Positions 48,388-59,582 of a DNA stretch of 64,000 bases are shown in pieces. Origin of the DNA: Vibrio sp. 14G-20 (lineage in GTDB: Bacteria; Pseudomonadota; Gammaproteobacteria; Enterobacterales; Vibrionaceae). The stretch spans positions 62,001-126,000 of the forward strand of contig NZ_JAPHPW010000014.1 of assembly GCF_026241515.1 (NCBI RefSeq). Reading direction: 5' to 3'. Numbering within the stretch: the first letter of the stretch is position 1; every line of letters begins with the position of its first letter. Made by a program: the position numbers and the translations under genes. A model generated the notes under the pieces. That model was not told the DNA's origin. It was given only the letters and a program-made list of their open reading frames with translations, and ran no database searches.

Positions 48388-50505
48388 TTACTCGATACGT
48401 TCAAACTTAATCAGCATCGCTGTTTCTGCATCGAGTATTGGCATCGTCAACCCCACCTCGGCACACCAAGCACCTGATAATTCACAGCCAGACTCTGTCC
48501 ATGGCGGTTGATAATTCACAATATCATCGTAATTTGAAGGTTTATCAATCACAGAGACCTTGTATAGGCTTTGTGGATCTAGCCCAGGTATACGCAAATG
48601 ACCACTCAACGAATTGGTTGGCATCGCCAGCTGTGCAATCATCACCACCGCTTCTGACACATCTTCGGAAACGACCGCATGGATTTGATGGGCACTATCG
48701 TCCGTTGGAACTCGCCAAGTTCTCCCGCTATGCAGTAACGGACGCAGCATCTTGTGTAGCTTAATATAGTGTTCAAAGCCCTGTTTCTCTTCTTGAACTT
48801 CTTTCACAGGGTCTAATTCAATCCCCATATGACCAAACAGTGCTGTTAGGCCACGAAACTCAATACTATGACGACGACGAGTGCTGTGGCAGTGACTCGC
48901 ACCAATATGACTTCCCATTACCTCAGGAGGGAAAAAGTAACTCATCCCGCGCTGAATCGTTTGTCTCTCCAGAGCGTCATTGTTATCAGACGCCCAAAAA
49001 CGTTGCGTACGCTTAAGAACCTCAAAATCGATACGACCACCACCAGCCGCACAAGATTCAATATCAACCATAGAGTGCTTCTCTCGAACTTTATCGACCA
49101 ACTCATAATAACGAGCGGTTTGTTGATGGGCCGCAGCCCTGCCTAGATGCGCAGGTTGTACAACTTCTCGGTTCATATCCCACTTAATGTAAGCAATGTT
49201 GTACTGACTTAAGAAGTGATCAAGGCGCTCAAACAAAAAGTCGAATGCTTGTTGATTCTGAAGATCGATAACATATTGATTGCGACCCGTTGGTTGGTCA
49301 TAGCCGTCAACCGCAAGCAACCAGTCTGGATGGGCTCGGTATAAGTCAGAATCCTTATTGATCATCTCAGGTTCGAACCACAATCCAAACTCCATACCCA
49401 ACTGATTAACGTGTTCAACTATCGGCTCTAAACCATTTGGGTACTTTTCTTCATCTAAGAACCAATCCCCAAGCGCAGCCTTGTCTCCGCAGCGCTCTTT
49501 GAACCAACCATCGTCAATGATAAAACGCTCTACTCCCATATCCGCGGCTTGGCTAGCCATCGACATAATATAATCAGGATCATGGTCAAAATAGATGCCT
49601 TCCCATGTATTAAGATGGATAGGTCGAGGCTTTTGTACGAAAGACTCCGGCAAGATCGAACCACGCACATGGGAGTGGAACTGATGGCTCATTCCATTTA
49701 AGCCTTCCGAACTGAAACTGGCATACAGCCAAGGTGTCGTTAAGCTTTCACCTTCATCCAATGCAATCTCGCCCGGTAGATAAATAACTTCCGCTTGCAC
49801 GTAGCGACGACCGTCTGCTTTTACATCAGCGCGCAATCTGTGGTTACCACTCCAAGCGAAGTGAATGCCCCACACATCACCTGCCATTTCATTGAAGTTA
49901 GCGGTACCAACAACCATCGCTGGATAATGTTCATGAGACGTTCGTCCGCGACGATTTTCTTGTTGATAGCCCCCTTGCTGTAAGGGTTGGCGCACCGTTT
50001 GGAACTCATGTACCCAGCGGCCGTAGTACGTCATCAACTCATTAGCTCTTGCTGGTAATGGTAAAGTATTGGCGAGACGGTTCACCTGATAAAGGCCGGC
50101 TTTAACGTTGGTTAAGGTGTGACGAGATTTCACAACATCATGTTTATCGAGGCATAACTCGGTTGTTAAACGTAAGCCTGCACGCAGATCTTCACTCTCA
50201 ATGATTAGGCTAGATGGTGTTTGTTGAATATCCGTAATAGAGAAAACAGGCGCCCAGTCCAACCCATCTCGGTGTCCTTCTAATGCCGGACTGCTGAAAA
50301 CACCGCGCCCGAGTTCAGGGCTCAGCGACATAGCAACATCATTATCAAGGCGACCGTAAGGAACAGGCCTTTGAAGAGAAACACGAAAGTTCGCTAGATC
50401 GCCACGAACTGGAACTCCCCAATGCAGAATTTCGGCGAAATCACCAAGTTCAACGATCAGTTGCGAGTCTTTACCCGTAATTTCTACTAGGGATTTATTC
50501 GTCAT
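48388..50505 (-). CDS. Alpha-galactosidase, GH36 family
   Basis: A 705-residue glycosidase that removes terminal alpha-galactose from melibiose, raffinose and similar sugars. An N-terminal beta-supersandwich (about 1-320) precedes the TIM barrel. The nucleophile is Asp443 in IKWDMNR and the acid/base Asp507 in WASDNND; IESCAAGGGRIDF lies between them. No signal peptide is visible, so it acts on imported sugar. A LacI-type operator lies 80 bases before the start. Length fits bacterial GH36 of the AgaA/RafA type. Confidence 0.95.
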   Translation of the reverse strand: MTNKSLVEITGKDSQLIVELGDFAEILHWGVPVRGDLANFRVSLQRPVPYGRLDNDVAMSLSPELGRGVFSSPALEGHRDGLDWAPVFSITDIQQTPSSLIIESEDLRAGLRLTTELCLDKHDVVKSRHTLTNVKAGLYQVNRLANTLPLPARANELMTYYGRWVHEFQTVRQPLQQGGYQQENRRGRTSHEHYPAMVVGTANFNEMAGDVWGIHFAWSGNHRLRADVKADGRRYVQAEVIYLPGEIALDEGESLTTPWLYASFSSEGLNGMSHQFHSHVRGSILPESFVQKPRPIHLNTWEGIYFDHDPDYIMSMASQAADMGVERFIIDDGWFKERCGDKAALGDWFLDEEKYPNGLEPIVEHVNQLGMEFGLWFEPEMINKDSDLYRAHPDWLLAVDGYDQPTGRNQYVIDLQNQQAFDFLFERLDHFLSQYNIAYIKWDMNREVVQPAHLGRAAAHQQTARYYELVDKVREKHSMVDIESCAAGGGRIDFEVLKRTQRFWASDNNDALERQTIQRGMSYFFPPEVMGSHIGASHCHSTRRRHSIEFRGLTALFGHMGIELDPVKEVQEEKQGFEHYIKLHKMLRPLLHSGRTWRVPTDDSAHQIHAVVSEDVSEAVVMIAQLAMPTNSLSGHLRIPGLDPQSLYKVSVIDKPSNYDDIVNYQPPWTESGCELSGAWCAEVGLTMPILDAETAMLIKFERIE

Positions 50506-50584
50506 TTTATTTAACCTTAACGCGTTTAATTACCCCGTATCATAATTATTGAGCTGAGAGTTTCTGTGATCAACCCCAAAATCA

Positions 50585-50598
50585 TGAAAACGTTTCCA
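50585..50598. promoter_or_regulatory. LacI-type operator upstream of the alpha-galactosidase
   Basis: TGAAAACGTTTCCA lies within a 20-base string (50581-50600) that recurs exactly at 51261-51280 before the porin. A TGTGATCAAC half-site begins 20 bases to the left, as before the symporter. Confidence 0.85.
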
Positions 50599-50869
50599 TT
50601 AAATATTTTGAGATTAATAGATTCAAACAATACCCCCTAATTCAAAGATTTATGCCAACCACCATCTCAACGCATATACTCCTGATCCCAAGGAATAGGG
50701 ATATTCCACATTAAATAAAGCGCGATAACGTTAAAATAAATAGGAGCTTAACAACAATTAAACCCATAAAATTCATTACGTTATAATGAATCTATCATTT
50801 GAAAATTGGCTCAAACACATTTCCTCTTGAACTCACCACACCACACTCGTATTCTTAACCTTTAGAGTA
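50599..50869. promoter_or_regulatory. Gene-free region between alpha-galactosidase and the candidate small RNA
   Basis: AT-rich. TATAAT at 50782-50787 is a perfect -10 box and TAGAGT at 50863-50868 a weaker one; either could start rightward transcription toward the candidate small RNA. No coding region is seen. Confidence 0.35.
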
Positions 50870-51014
50870 CAACTATGAAGTGTCTCCCTGGGTCCTAACT
50901 TTTACATTCCAGCTTGACGGTATAGAACGCAATGCTTGTAGCCTAGCTTCGACATTGAATTTGATATTTGCTTCCTTGTCTCACATGCCCAGTTATCATT
51001 GACTGGGCTGCTTT
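50870..51014 (+). ncRNA. Candidate small RNA antisense to the porin leader
   Basis: ATGAAGTGTCTCC (50875-50887) is perfectly complementary to 51345-51357, the ribosome-binding site through the first bases of the porin start codon. GGTCCTAACT (50891-50900) pairs, with one G-U, with 51302-51311, at the predicted 5' end of the porin message. The blocks are collinear in an antiparallel duplex. A hairpin GCCCAGT/ACTGGGC (50987-51008) followed by TGCTTTT is the likely terminator. Its short T-run is a weakness. The 5' end is not known, and no named family is recognised. Confidence 0.5.
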
Positions 51015-51137
51015 TCCCCTCAAAAACAACCCTAATCCCTTGCTAGCTCTAGCCTTAAATCACTATTACCGATGTTCGAACACAACGAGCAACTTCAACT
51101 TTAGCGCACGATCACCCCCCCTCAACACCCCTGAAAT

Positions 51138-51153
51138 AGAAAACGATTCCATT
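51138..51153. promoter_or_regulatory. Auxiliary LacI-type operator upstream of the porin
   Basis: GAAAACGATTCCATT differs by one base from the main operator core. Its centre is 127 bases from the main porin operator, about twelve helical turns, so loop formation is possible. Confidence 0.55.
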
Positions 51154-51264
51154 AAAAACCCACAAAACCCTCTATAAAACTGCCACTACAAGCTCAATAA
51201 CTCGATCAAAATCACACAAAATAATCACAAACCCATCAATAGCGTAAAAATGCCAACCTCATCA

Positions 51265-51278
51265 TGAAAACGTTTCCA
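51265..51278. promoter_or_regulatory. Main LacI-type operator of the porin operon
   Basis: TGAAAACGTTTCCA overlaps the expected -35 position for a -10 box TACACT at 51288-51293. Transcription would start near 51300, so bound repressor would block the promoter. Confidence 0.8.
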
Positions 51279-51355
51279 TTGTTTGCTTACACTCTCGCTC
51301 GAGTTAGGACTCAAACATAAAAATATCCATAAATAAAAAATAATGGAGACACTTC

Positions 51356-52600
51356 ATGAAACAAAAAATGCTAGTTAAAGCATTAGGATTCACTCTGGCC
51401 CTCACCCCATTAATCAGCTTCGCTGCAGTGGAAAACGTAACCTATTTTGGTTATGCGAAATGGGGCAACATCTACACCGACAATGACCAACATAACGATG
51501 GCAAAGGAGAACGCAACGACGTTATTCGAGCAGGTCAAGGTTACGGTAACTACCGTTTAGGTAATGAACTGAACTGGTGGGAAGCGGGTGTGAAAGCAGA
51601 TGTATGGCGTGACAATGACGCTTATTTTGATACCACGATTTATCTAGGCAGCGGTGATAGCTGGGGAGACGTCAGTACGATCCAACTTTGGTCAGCAGGC
51701 CATGGCCTTATAGATGGACAACCTAACGCGAAAGTATGGGCCGGAGAACGTTTTTATCGGCGCCATGAAGTCCACATGATTGATGTTAAGTACTGGGATA
51801 CATCCAGTACGGGTTTAGGTATTGAAGATTGGGATCTAGGGTTTGCGGATGCACATTTGGCCTGGATGGCGCCAAACTCGTCAAGTGACGATGGGCGTAG
51901 TCTTCACAATATTGATGCTCGCTTAAGCGGTATTGAATTGAGTGACACAGCGGATCTTACTCTTGGTTTGAACTACGTAACCACGCAAAACTCGAGCTAC
52001 GACGATAAAGACATTACTACTTCTGGCGCAATGCTCTCTGCTCTTTACCGTCAAGCTTGGAACTACGGCTCAAACACCTTGGCCTTCCAATATGGTACTG
52101 ATGCCTTAGCTGGCGGATTAATGAGTGCTGAAGGTGGTTCAGACAAAAAGTACAGCACTGGCGTCGAACATGATGGCTACAGCTGGCGTCTATTTAACCA
52201 TGGTGACTTAAATATCAGTGAAGATGTTCAAGTCATGTACTCCATCGCTTATCAAGATAACAACCTAGATAACAACGATGGTGAGAAATGGTTCAGTGTC
52301 GGTGCTCGTCCTCAATATGCTTGGACAGATTATATGTCGACAGCACTTGAAGTCGGTTACGAAACGGTAGAAGCACAAAACGGCTCAGGCACAAATGATA
52401 TGTACAAAGTGACTGTCGCTCAAATGTTCCAAGCTGGCAAAGGCGTATGGGCTCGCCCATCTATCCGTATCTTTGCAACTTACTCTGAATCCAGTAACGA
52501 ATGGGATCGTGGTAACGAGGCTTATGGAACGGCAACAAGCATCAACGCCGAGACTGTTGACGAGATTACCTTTGGTTTCAACGTAGAAACTTGGTGGTAA
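51356..52600 (+). CDS. LamB-like carbohydrate porin
   Basis: A 414-residue outer-membrane beta-barrel precursor. A signal peptide (MKQKMLVKALGFTLALTPLISFA) precedes the mature start AVENVTYFGYAKWG. The LamB-type beginning, YGNYRLGNELNWWEAGVKADVW near 62-83, is followed by many alternating aromatic strands and a C-terminal FGFNVETWW ending in an aromatic residue, as outer-membrane barrels require. The ribosome-binding site GGAG lies 7 bases before the ATG and is the target of the candidate small RNA. It should pass galactosides and leads the operon with the next two genes. Confidence 0.88.
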   Translation: MKQKMLVKALGFTLALTPLISFAAVENVTYFGYAKWGNIYTDNDQHNDGKGERNDVIRAGQGYGNYRLGNELNWWEAGVKADVWRDNDAYFDTTIYLGSGDSWGDVSTIQLWSAGHGLIDGQPNAKVWAGERFYRRHEVHMIDVKYWDTSSTGLGIEDWDLGFADAHLAWMAPNSSSDDGRSLHNIDARLSGIELSDTADLTLGLNYVTTQNSSYDDKDITTSGAMLSALYRQAWNYGSNTLAFQYGTDALAGGLMSAEGGSDKKYSTGVEHDGYSWRLFNHGDLNISEDVQVMYSIAYQDNNLDNNDGEKWFSVGARPQYAWTDYMSTALEVGYETVEAQNGSGTNDMYKVTVAQMFQAGKGVWARPSIRIFATYSESSNEWDRGNEAYGTATSINAETVDEITFGFNVETWW

Positions 52601-52663
52601 ACCACAACACCCGAGCGTCTGTTCAATCAACGAATTGACGCTCAACACTGGAATAGCAATTTA

Positions 52664-52692
52664 ACGGGGAAAGCCGATGTTTTCCCCTTTAC
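52664..52692 (+). terminator. Possible attenuator between porin and MalM-like gene
   Basis: GGGGAAA and TTTCCCC pair around 8 bases, followed by TTTACT. The short tail suggests partial termination, favouring porin expression. Confidence 0.5.
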
Positions 52693-52707
52693 TAAGGTAG
52701 CAATCAG

Positions 52708-53610
52708 ATGAAATTAAAATCATTGGTGATCATTGTCGCGGCACTCACCGTTAGCGCATGCAGCGGAATACCTGAAAAGGAACTTAAGACTGATTTCAAT
52801 GACAGTGCATGCTGTTCTCAGCTAAGTGCGCTGCCAATGACGCAATTGTCTGTTCCATTCCACCAACAAGTGATTATGGACGGTCATTTACCGACCCTTT
52901 CCTCTTCATTGTTAAATGACAATACACAAGCGGATAGCCAACGCTTTCCGACCATCGCGTACCAAATCAGTGACACGACAGAATCGCTGTCCTTACTCAT
53001 TCGTTCATACATTAAAAATGATGCGCTTTTCGCTCCGTCTATTTATATCTTCGATAAACAATGGCGACTGCTTGGTCAGTACAGCACTAACGATTTCACT
53101 TACTACCCGACAGCGATGCAAGGGTTAGAAAGAATTGAAGCATCAATTGCACTCGAACCTCAACGAGACAACGCGCAATTTATTGTGGTCAGCGCCGATA
53201 GCACTATGTTAGATAGCGCCATCAATCGAATTCACCCTGAAGATCTGTATTCAGAATCTCAGCAGATTATTGGCAATAAGCAACTACCGCTGACTGCGAC
53301 GTTGAGCAGCGTAGGTGTCATTGATGTTACGGCGAGAAAATCAACAAACAGTACGGTTTTGACCCTATTGGCTGAGCTTGGCGTTTCATCCAACAATGAA
53401 CCCGAAACCTTAGGTTCAAAGCAAATCTCTCAACCATCAATTCAGACAGTTGAAACCAATCAAAAGGCGCAATGGTTGAATATCCAAAAGGACATTGACC
53501 AAGCCCTAAACAACAACGACATCAAACAAGCCGCATTTATTGCTAATCAAGCGGCCGAACAGGGCATGCCCGAAGCAAAAGATTATTTATTAAAACAGCT
53601 CTCTGAATAG
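52708..53610 (+). CDS. MalM-like periplasmic lipoprotein
   Basis: A 300-residue lipoprotein. MKLKSLVIIVAALTVSAC ends in the lipobox Cys18. The remainder resembles MalM, the maltose-operon periplasmic protein: FPTIAYQISDTTESLSLLIRSYI, PSIYIFDKQWRLLGQY, then an IVVSADSTMLDS region near 168-180. Its C-terminal part (about 250-300) is helical. MalM has no settled biochemical role. It lies between porin and beta-galactosidase on one strand, suggesting an accessory part in sugar passage. Confidence 0.75.
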   Translation: MKLKSLVIIVAALTVSACSGIPEKELKTDFNDSACCSQLSALPMTQLSVPFHQQVIMDGHLPTLSSSLLNDNTQADSQRFPTIAYQISDTTESLSLLIRSYIKNDALFAPSIYIFDKQWRLLGQYSTNDFTYYPTAMQGLERIEASIALEPQRDNAQFIVVSADSTMLDSAINRIHPEDLYSESQQIIGNKQLPLTATLSSVGVIDVTARKSTNSTVLTLLAELGVSSNNEPETLGSKQISQPSIQTVETNQKAQWLNIQKDIDQALNNNDIKQAAFIANQAAEQGMPEAKDYLLKQLSE

Positions 53611-53695
53611 CTGAATAAGCCAACAGAACAATACGCAGAACAATACGCAAAACCAACGATTTGATAACGGTCATCACGGTTTAAAAATCCGATGA

Positions 53696-56845
<3,150 letters not shown>

Positions 56846-56951
56846 GTAGATTCGGGCCAAGCGGTTTGCTTTGAAGCCACTTGGTACCCTATTACTGGTT
56901 ACCTTTGATTACCTTACTTCACACGACTACAGTTCACACGCCAATATGACT

Positions 56952-56987
56952 CAAAAGCCAAGCTCAAACCTAGAGCTTGGCTTTTTA
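56952..56987 (+). terminator. Terminator after the beta-galactosidase gene
   Basis: AAAAGCCAAGCTC and GAGCTTGGCTTTT pair and a T-rich tail follows, separating the operon from the regulator gene. Confidence 0.9.
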
Positions 56988-57126
56988 TTTTCAAACTAAT
57001 CAGCCAACCAAAAATAAACCATCAAACCTCGTCATATTTGATGTTTAGTATTTGAATTGCCTAACTATCCGTTGTTAAATGTCCAACCACCAGCACACAG
57101 CATTATATTCAGAATAAGAGAGCGGA

Positions 57127-58131
57127 ATGGCTACCATTAAAGATGTTGCGAAGGAAGCAGGCGTATCAATCGCGACCACCTCTCGAGTAATCAACAATGC
57201 ACCTCACACCAGTGAAACCGCAATTGCGGCGGTAAAAGCCGCTATGGAAAAACTCGGCTATCGCCCAAATGCCAACGCCCGTGCATTGGTCAGCAAATCT
57301 TCAAACGCGATTGGTGTACTGGTTAATGATGTTTCTGCCCCGTTCTTCGGCTCAATGATCAAAGCCATTGATACCGTGGCAAGTGAACAAGAAAAACAGC
57401 TACTGATTGGCAGCGGCTACCATGATGCCACCAAAGAGCGTAATGCGATTAACCTGCTTATCAACAGCCGCTGCGAATCACTCGTGGTTCATAGCAAAGG
57501 CATTAGCGACGAAGAATTGGTTAAGCTAGCGAATGAAGTACCCGGAATGGTACTGATCAATCGCATTGTTCCCGATATTGAAAACCGCTGTATTGCTCTC
57601 GACAACCGCCGCGGCTCTTACATCGCGACTGAGTATTTGATTAAAAACGGCCACAAACACATTGGCTACATCTGCTCGAGTCACGATATTGAAGATGCTC
57701 ACGACCGCTTAGGTGGCTATTTGGATGCATTGAAAGATCACGGTATTGAATCGAACGATGAGTACATCGAATATGGTGAACCTGACGAGCTAGGCGGTGA
57801 GCAAGCCATGGTTAACTTAATGGCAAAAAACACAGATATCACTGCAATTGCCACGTATAACGACTACATGGCAGCAGGCTGCTTGGCGTTATTACAAGAA
57901 AATGGCGTTCGTATTCCAGAAGATATGTCAGTTATTGGTTTTGATGACGGCCACATTGCTCGCTTTATTTACCCTAGATTGACGACCATTCGCTACCCAA
58001 TTCAAGTCATGGCTAATCAAGCGGTTAAGCTCTCTCTGCAACTCGCAAGTGACGAGCCAAAAGAGCACCCGGAACATAAGTTATTTATGCCAATTTTGGT
58101 GCGCAGAGCCTCTGTTCGAAACATTAATTGA
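57127..58131 (+). CDS. LacI/GalR-family transcriptional regulator
   Basis: A 334-residue repressor. The helix-turn-helix TIKDVAKEAGVSIATTSRVINN (3-24) and hinge NANARALVSKSS are typical. The periplasmic-binding-protein-like domain (about 60-330) has IGVLVNDVSAPFFGSMI near 63-79 and SVIGFDDGHIARFIYPRLTTI near 272-292, close to GalR/GalS. It should bind the CG-centred operators of this locus and release them on binding a galactose-related inducer; that link is inference. No operator is seen before its own gene. Confidence 0.9.
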   Translation: MATIKDVAKEAGVSIATTSRVINNAPHTSETAIAAVKAAMEKLGYRPNANARALVSKSSNAIGVLVNDVSAPFFGSMIKAIDTVASEQEKQLLIGSGYHDATKERNAINLLINSRCESLVVHSKGISDEELVKLANEVPGMVLINRIVPDIENRCIALDNRRGSYIATEYLIKNGHKHIGYICSSHDIEDAHDRLGGYLDALKDHGIESNDEYIEYGEPDELGGEQAMVNLMAKNTDITAIATYNDYMAAGCLALLQENGVRIPEDMSVIGFDDGHIARFIYPRLTTIRYPIQVMANQAVKLSLQLASDEPKEHPEHKLFMPILVRRASVRNIN

Positions 58132-58400
58132 GAGAGCTCAGGTTCATAAAGACTAAGTCATTTCGTTCCTCGACACTTTTTACAACAAAGGAAATAGGAT
58201 TGATTAGATGAGTTATCATTGAGTTAATCTTATTTTTCATTCCCAGCAAATACCCACCTATACTTAACCTGATCCATCTTAATCAAACGGTTACCCGTTG
58301 ATTTTTTCACCAAGTGTCTAAATCCCTAGTGATCCTTGGTTGTTATTAGGTGAGCAAAGCAGGATAATATCGGGATCGGAATCTCAAGAATTAATCCATT

Positions 58401-58979
58401 ATGACCGAATACCTTTTGTTGTTGGTTGGCACCGTGCTGGTCAATAACTTTGTGCTAGTGAAGTTTTTAGGGCTATGTCCTTTCATGGGAGTCTCCAAGA
58501 AACTGGAGACTGCGATTGGCATGGGCCTCGCGACGACTTTCGTTCTGACGTTAGCGTCGGTATCTGCATACCTAGTAGAAACCTACATTCTTACCCCTCT
58601 GGGTATTGAATACCTGCGTACCATGAGCTTCATCTTGGTTATCGCGGTAGTTGTTCAATTTACGGAAATGGTCGTTCACAAAACCAGCCCAACGCTATAT
58701 CGCCTATTAGGTATCTTCCTGCCTCTTATCACCACCAACTGCGCGGTGTTAGGTGTGGCACTTTTGAACATCAATGAAAACCACAACTTCATTCAGTCGA
58801 TCATCTATGGTTTCGGCGCAGCGGTGGGTTTCTCTCTTGTTCTGATCCTATTCGCTGCGATGCGTGAGCGTATTGCGGTTGCTGATGTTCCAATGCCATT
58901 CAAAGGCGCATCAATTGCGATGATCACAGCAGGCCTAATGTCTCTGGCATTTATGGGCTTTACTGGGTTGGTGAAATAA
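58401..58979 (+). CDS. rnfA: Ion-translocating oxidoreductase subunit RnfA
   Basis: A 192-residue inner-membrane subunit with six spans, homologous to NqrE. It begins [34 protein letters not shown], including the conserved Cys of FLGLCPFMG near residue 26. A second conserved Cys is in the [11 protein letters not shown] segment near 113. The cysteine pair holds an iron-sulfur centre between the halves of the fold. It opens the rnfABCDGE operon and is called RsxA where the complex keeps SoxR reduced. Confidence 0.97.
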   Translation: MTEYLLLLVGTVLVNNFVLVKFLGLCPFMGVSKKLETAIGMGLATTFVLTLASVSAYLVETYILTPLGIEYLRTMSFILVIAVVVQFTEMVVHKTSPTLYRLLGIFLPLITTNCAVLGVALLNINENHNFIQSIIYGFGAAVGFSLVLILFAAMRERIAVADVPMPFKGASIAMITAGLMSLAFMGFTGLVK

Positions 58980-58981
58980 GC

Positions 58982-59575
58982 ATGAGTACCATTTTAATTG
59001 CGATCATTGCGCTAGCCGTTTTAGCCGCTGTTTTTGGCGCTATTTTGGGCTTTGCTTCTATCCGCTTTAAAGTAGAAGCCGATCCTATCGTCGATCAAAT
59101 CGATACCATTTTACCGCAAACTCAATGTGGCCAATGTGGCTACCCAGGTTGTCGCCCATACGCAGAGGCGATTGCTAACGGAGACAAGATCAACAAATGT
59201 CCTCCTGGCGGCCAAGCAACCATTGAGAAGCTAGCAGACTTAATGGGCGTAGAAGTTGAAGACTCCGCTCATGACTTAGATAACAAAGTAAAAACCGTTG
59301 CTTTCATTCATGAAGATATGTGTATCGGCTGTACCAAGTGTATTCAAGCCTGCCCTGTCGACGCCATTGTTGGTGGCACCAAGGCACTGCACACAGTAAT
59401 TAAAGATGAATGTACAGGTTGTGATCTATGTGTCGCACCGTGCCCTACTGACTGTATTGAAATGATTCCAGTGGCAACGACGACTGAAAATTGGAAATGG
59501 CAGATGAACATCATTCCTGTTACTGATATCACTAACCAAGCGACTGATGCGGCTGCGTCAGAGCCTAAAGCATAG
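58982..59575 (+). CDS. rnfB: Ion-translocating oxidoreductase subunit RnfB
   Basis: A 197-residue iron-sulfur protein. One N-terminal span (about 4-25) anchors it. The four-cysteine CGQCGYPGC...NKCPPGG domain (about 49-76) follows, then two ferredoxin motifs, [12 protein letters not shown] and [12 protein letters not shown] (about 116-155). It relays electrons within the complex. It starts 2 bases after rnfA. Confidence 0.97.
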   Translation: MSTILIAIIALAVLAAVFGAILGFASIRFKVEADPIVDQIDTILPQTQCGQCGYPGCRPYAEAIANGDKINKCPPGGQATIEKLADLMGVEVEDSAHDLDNKVKTVAFIHEDMCIGCTKCIQACPVDAIVGGTKALHTVIKDECTGCDLCVAPCPTDCIEMIPVATTTENWKWQMNIIPVTDITNQATDAAASEPKA

Positions 59576-59582
59576 GGTTAGT

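Noticed and set aside
50968-51177. A 69-codon open frame between alpha-galactosidase and porin
   Set aside because: It starts at a non-ATG codon, runs through the terminator-like hairpin and an operator-like site, and has low-complexity composition.
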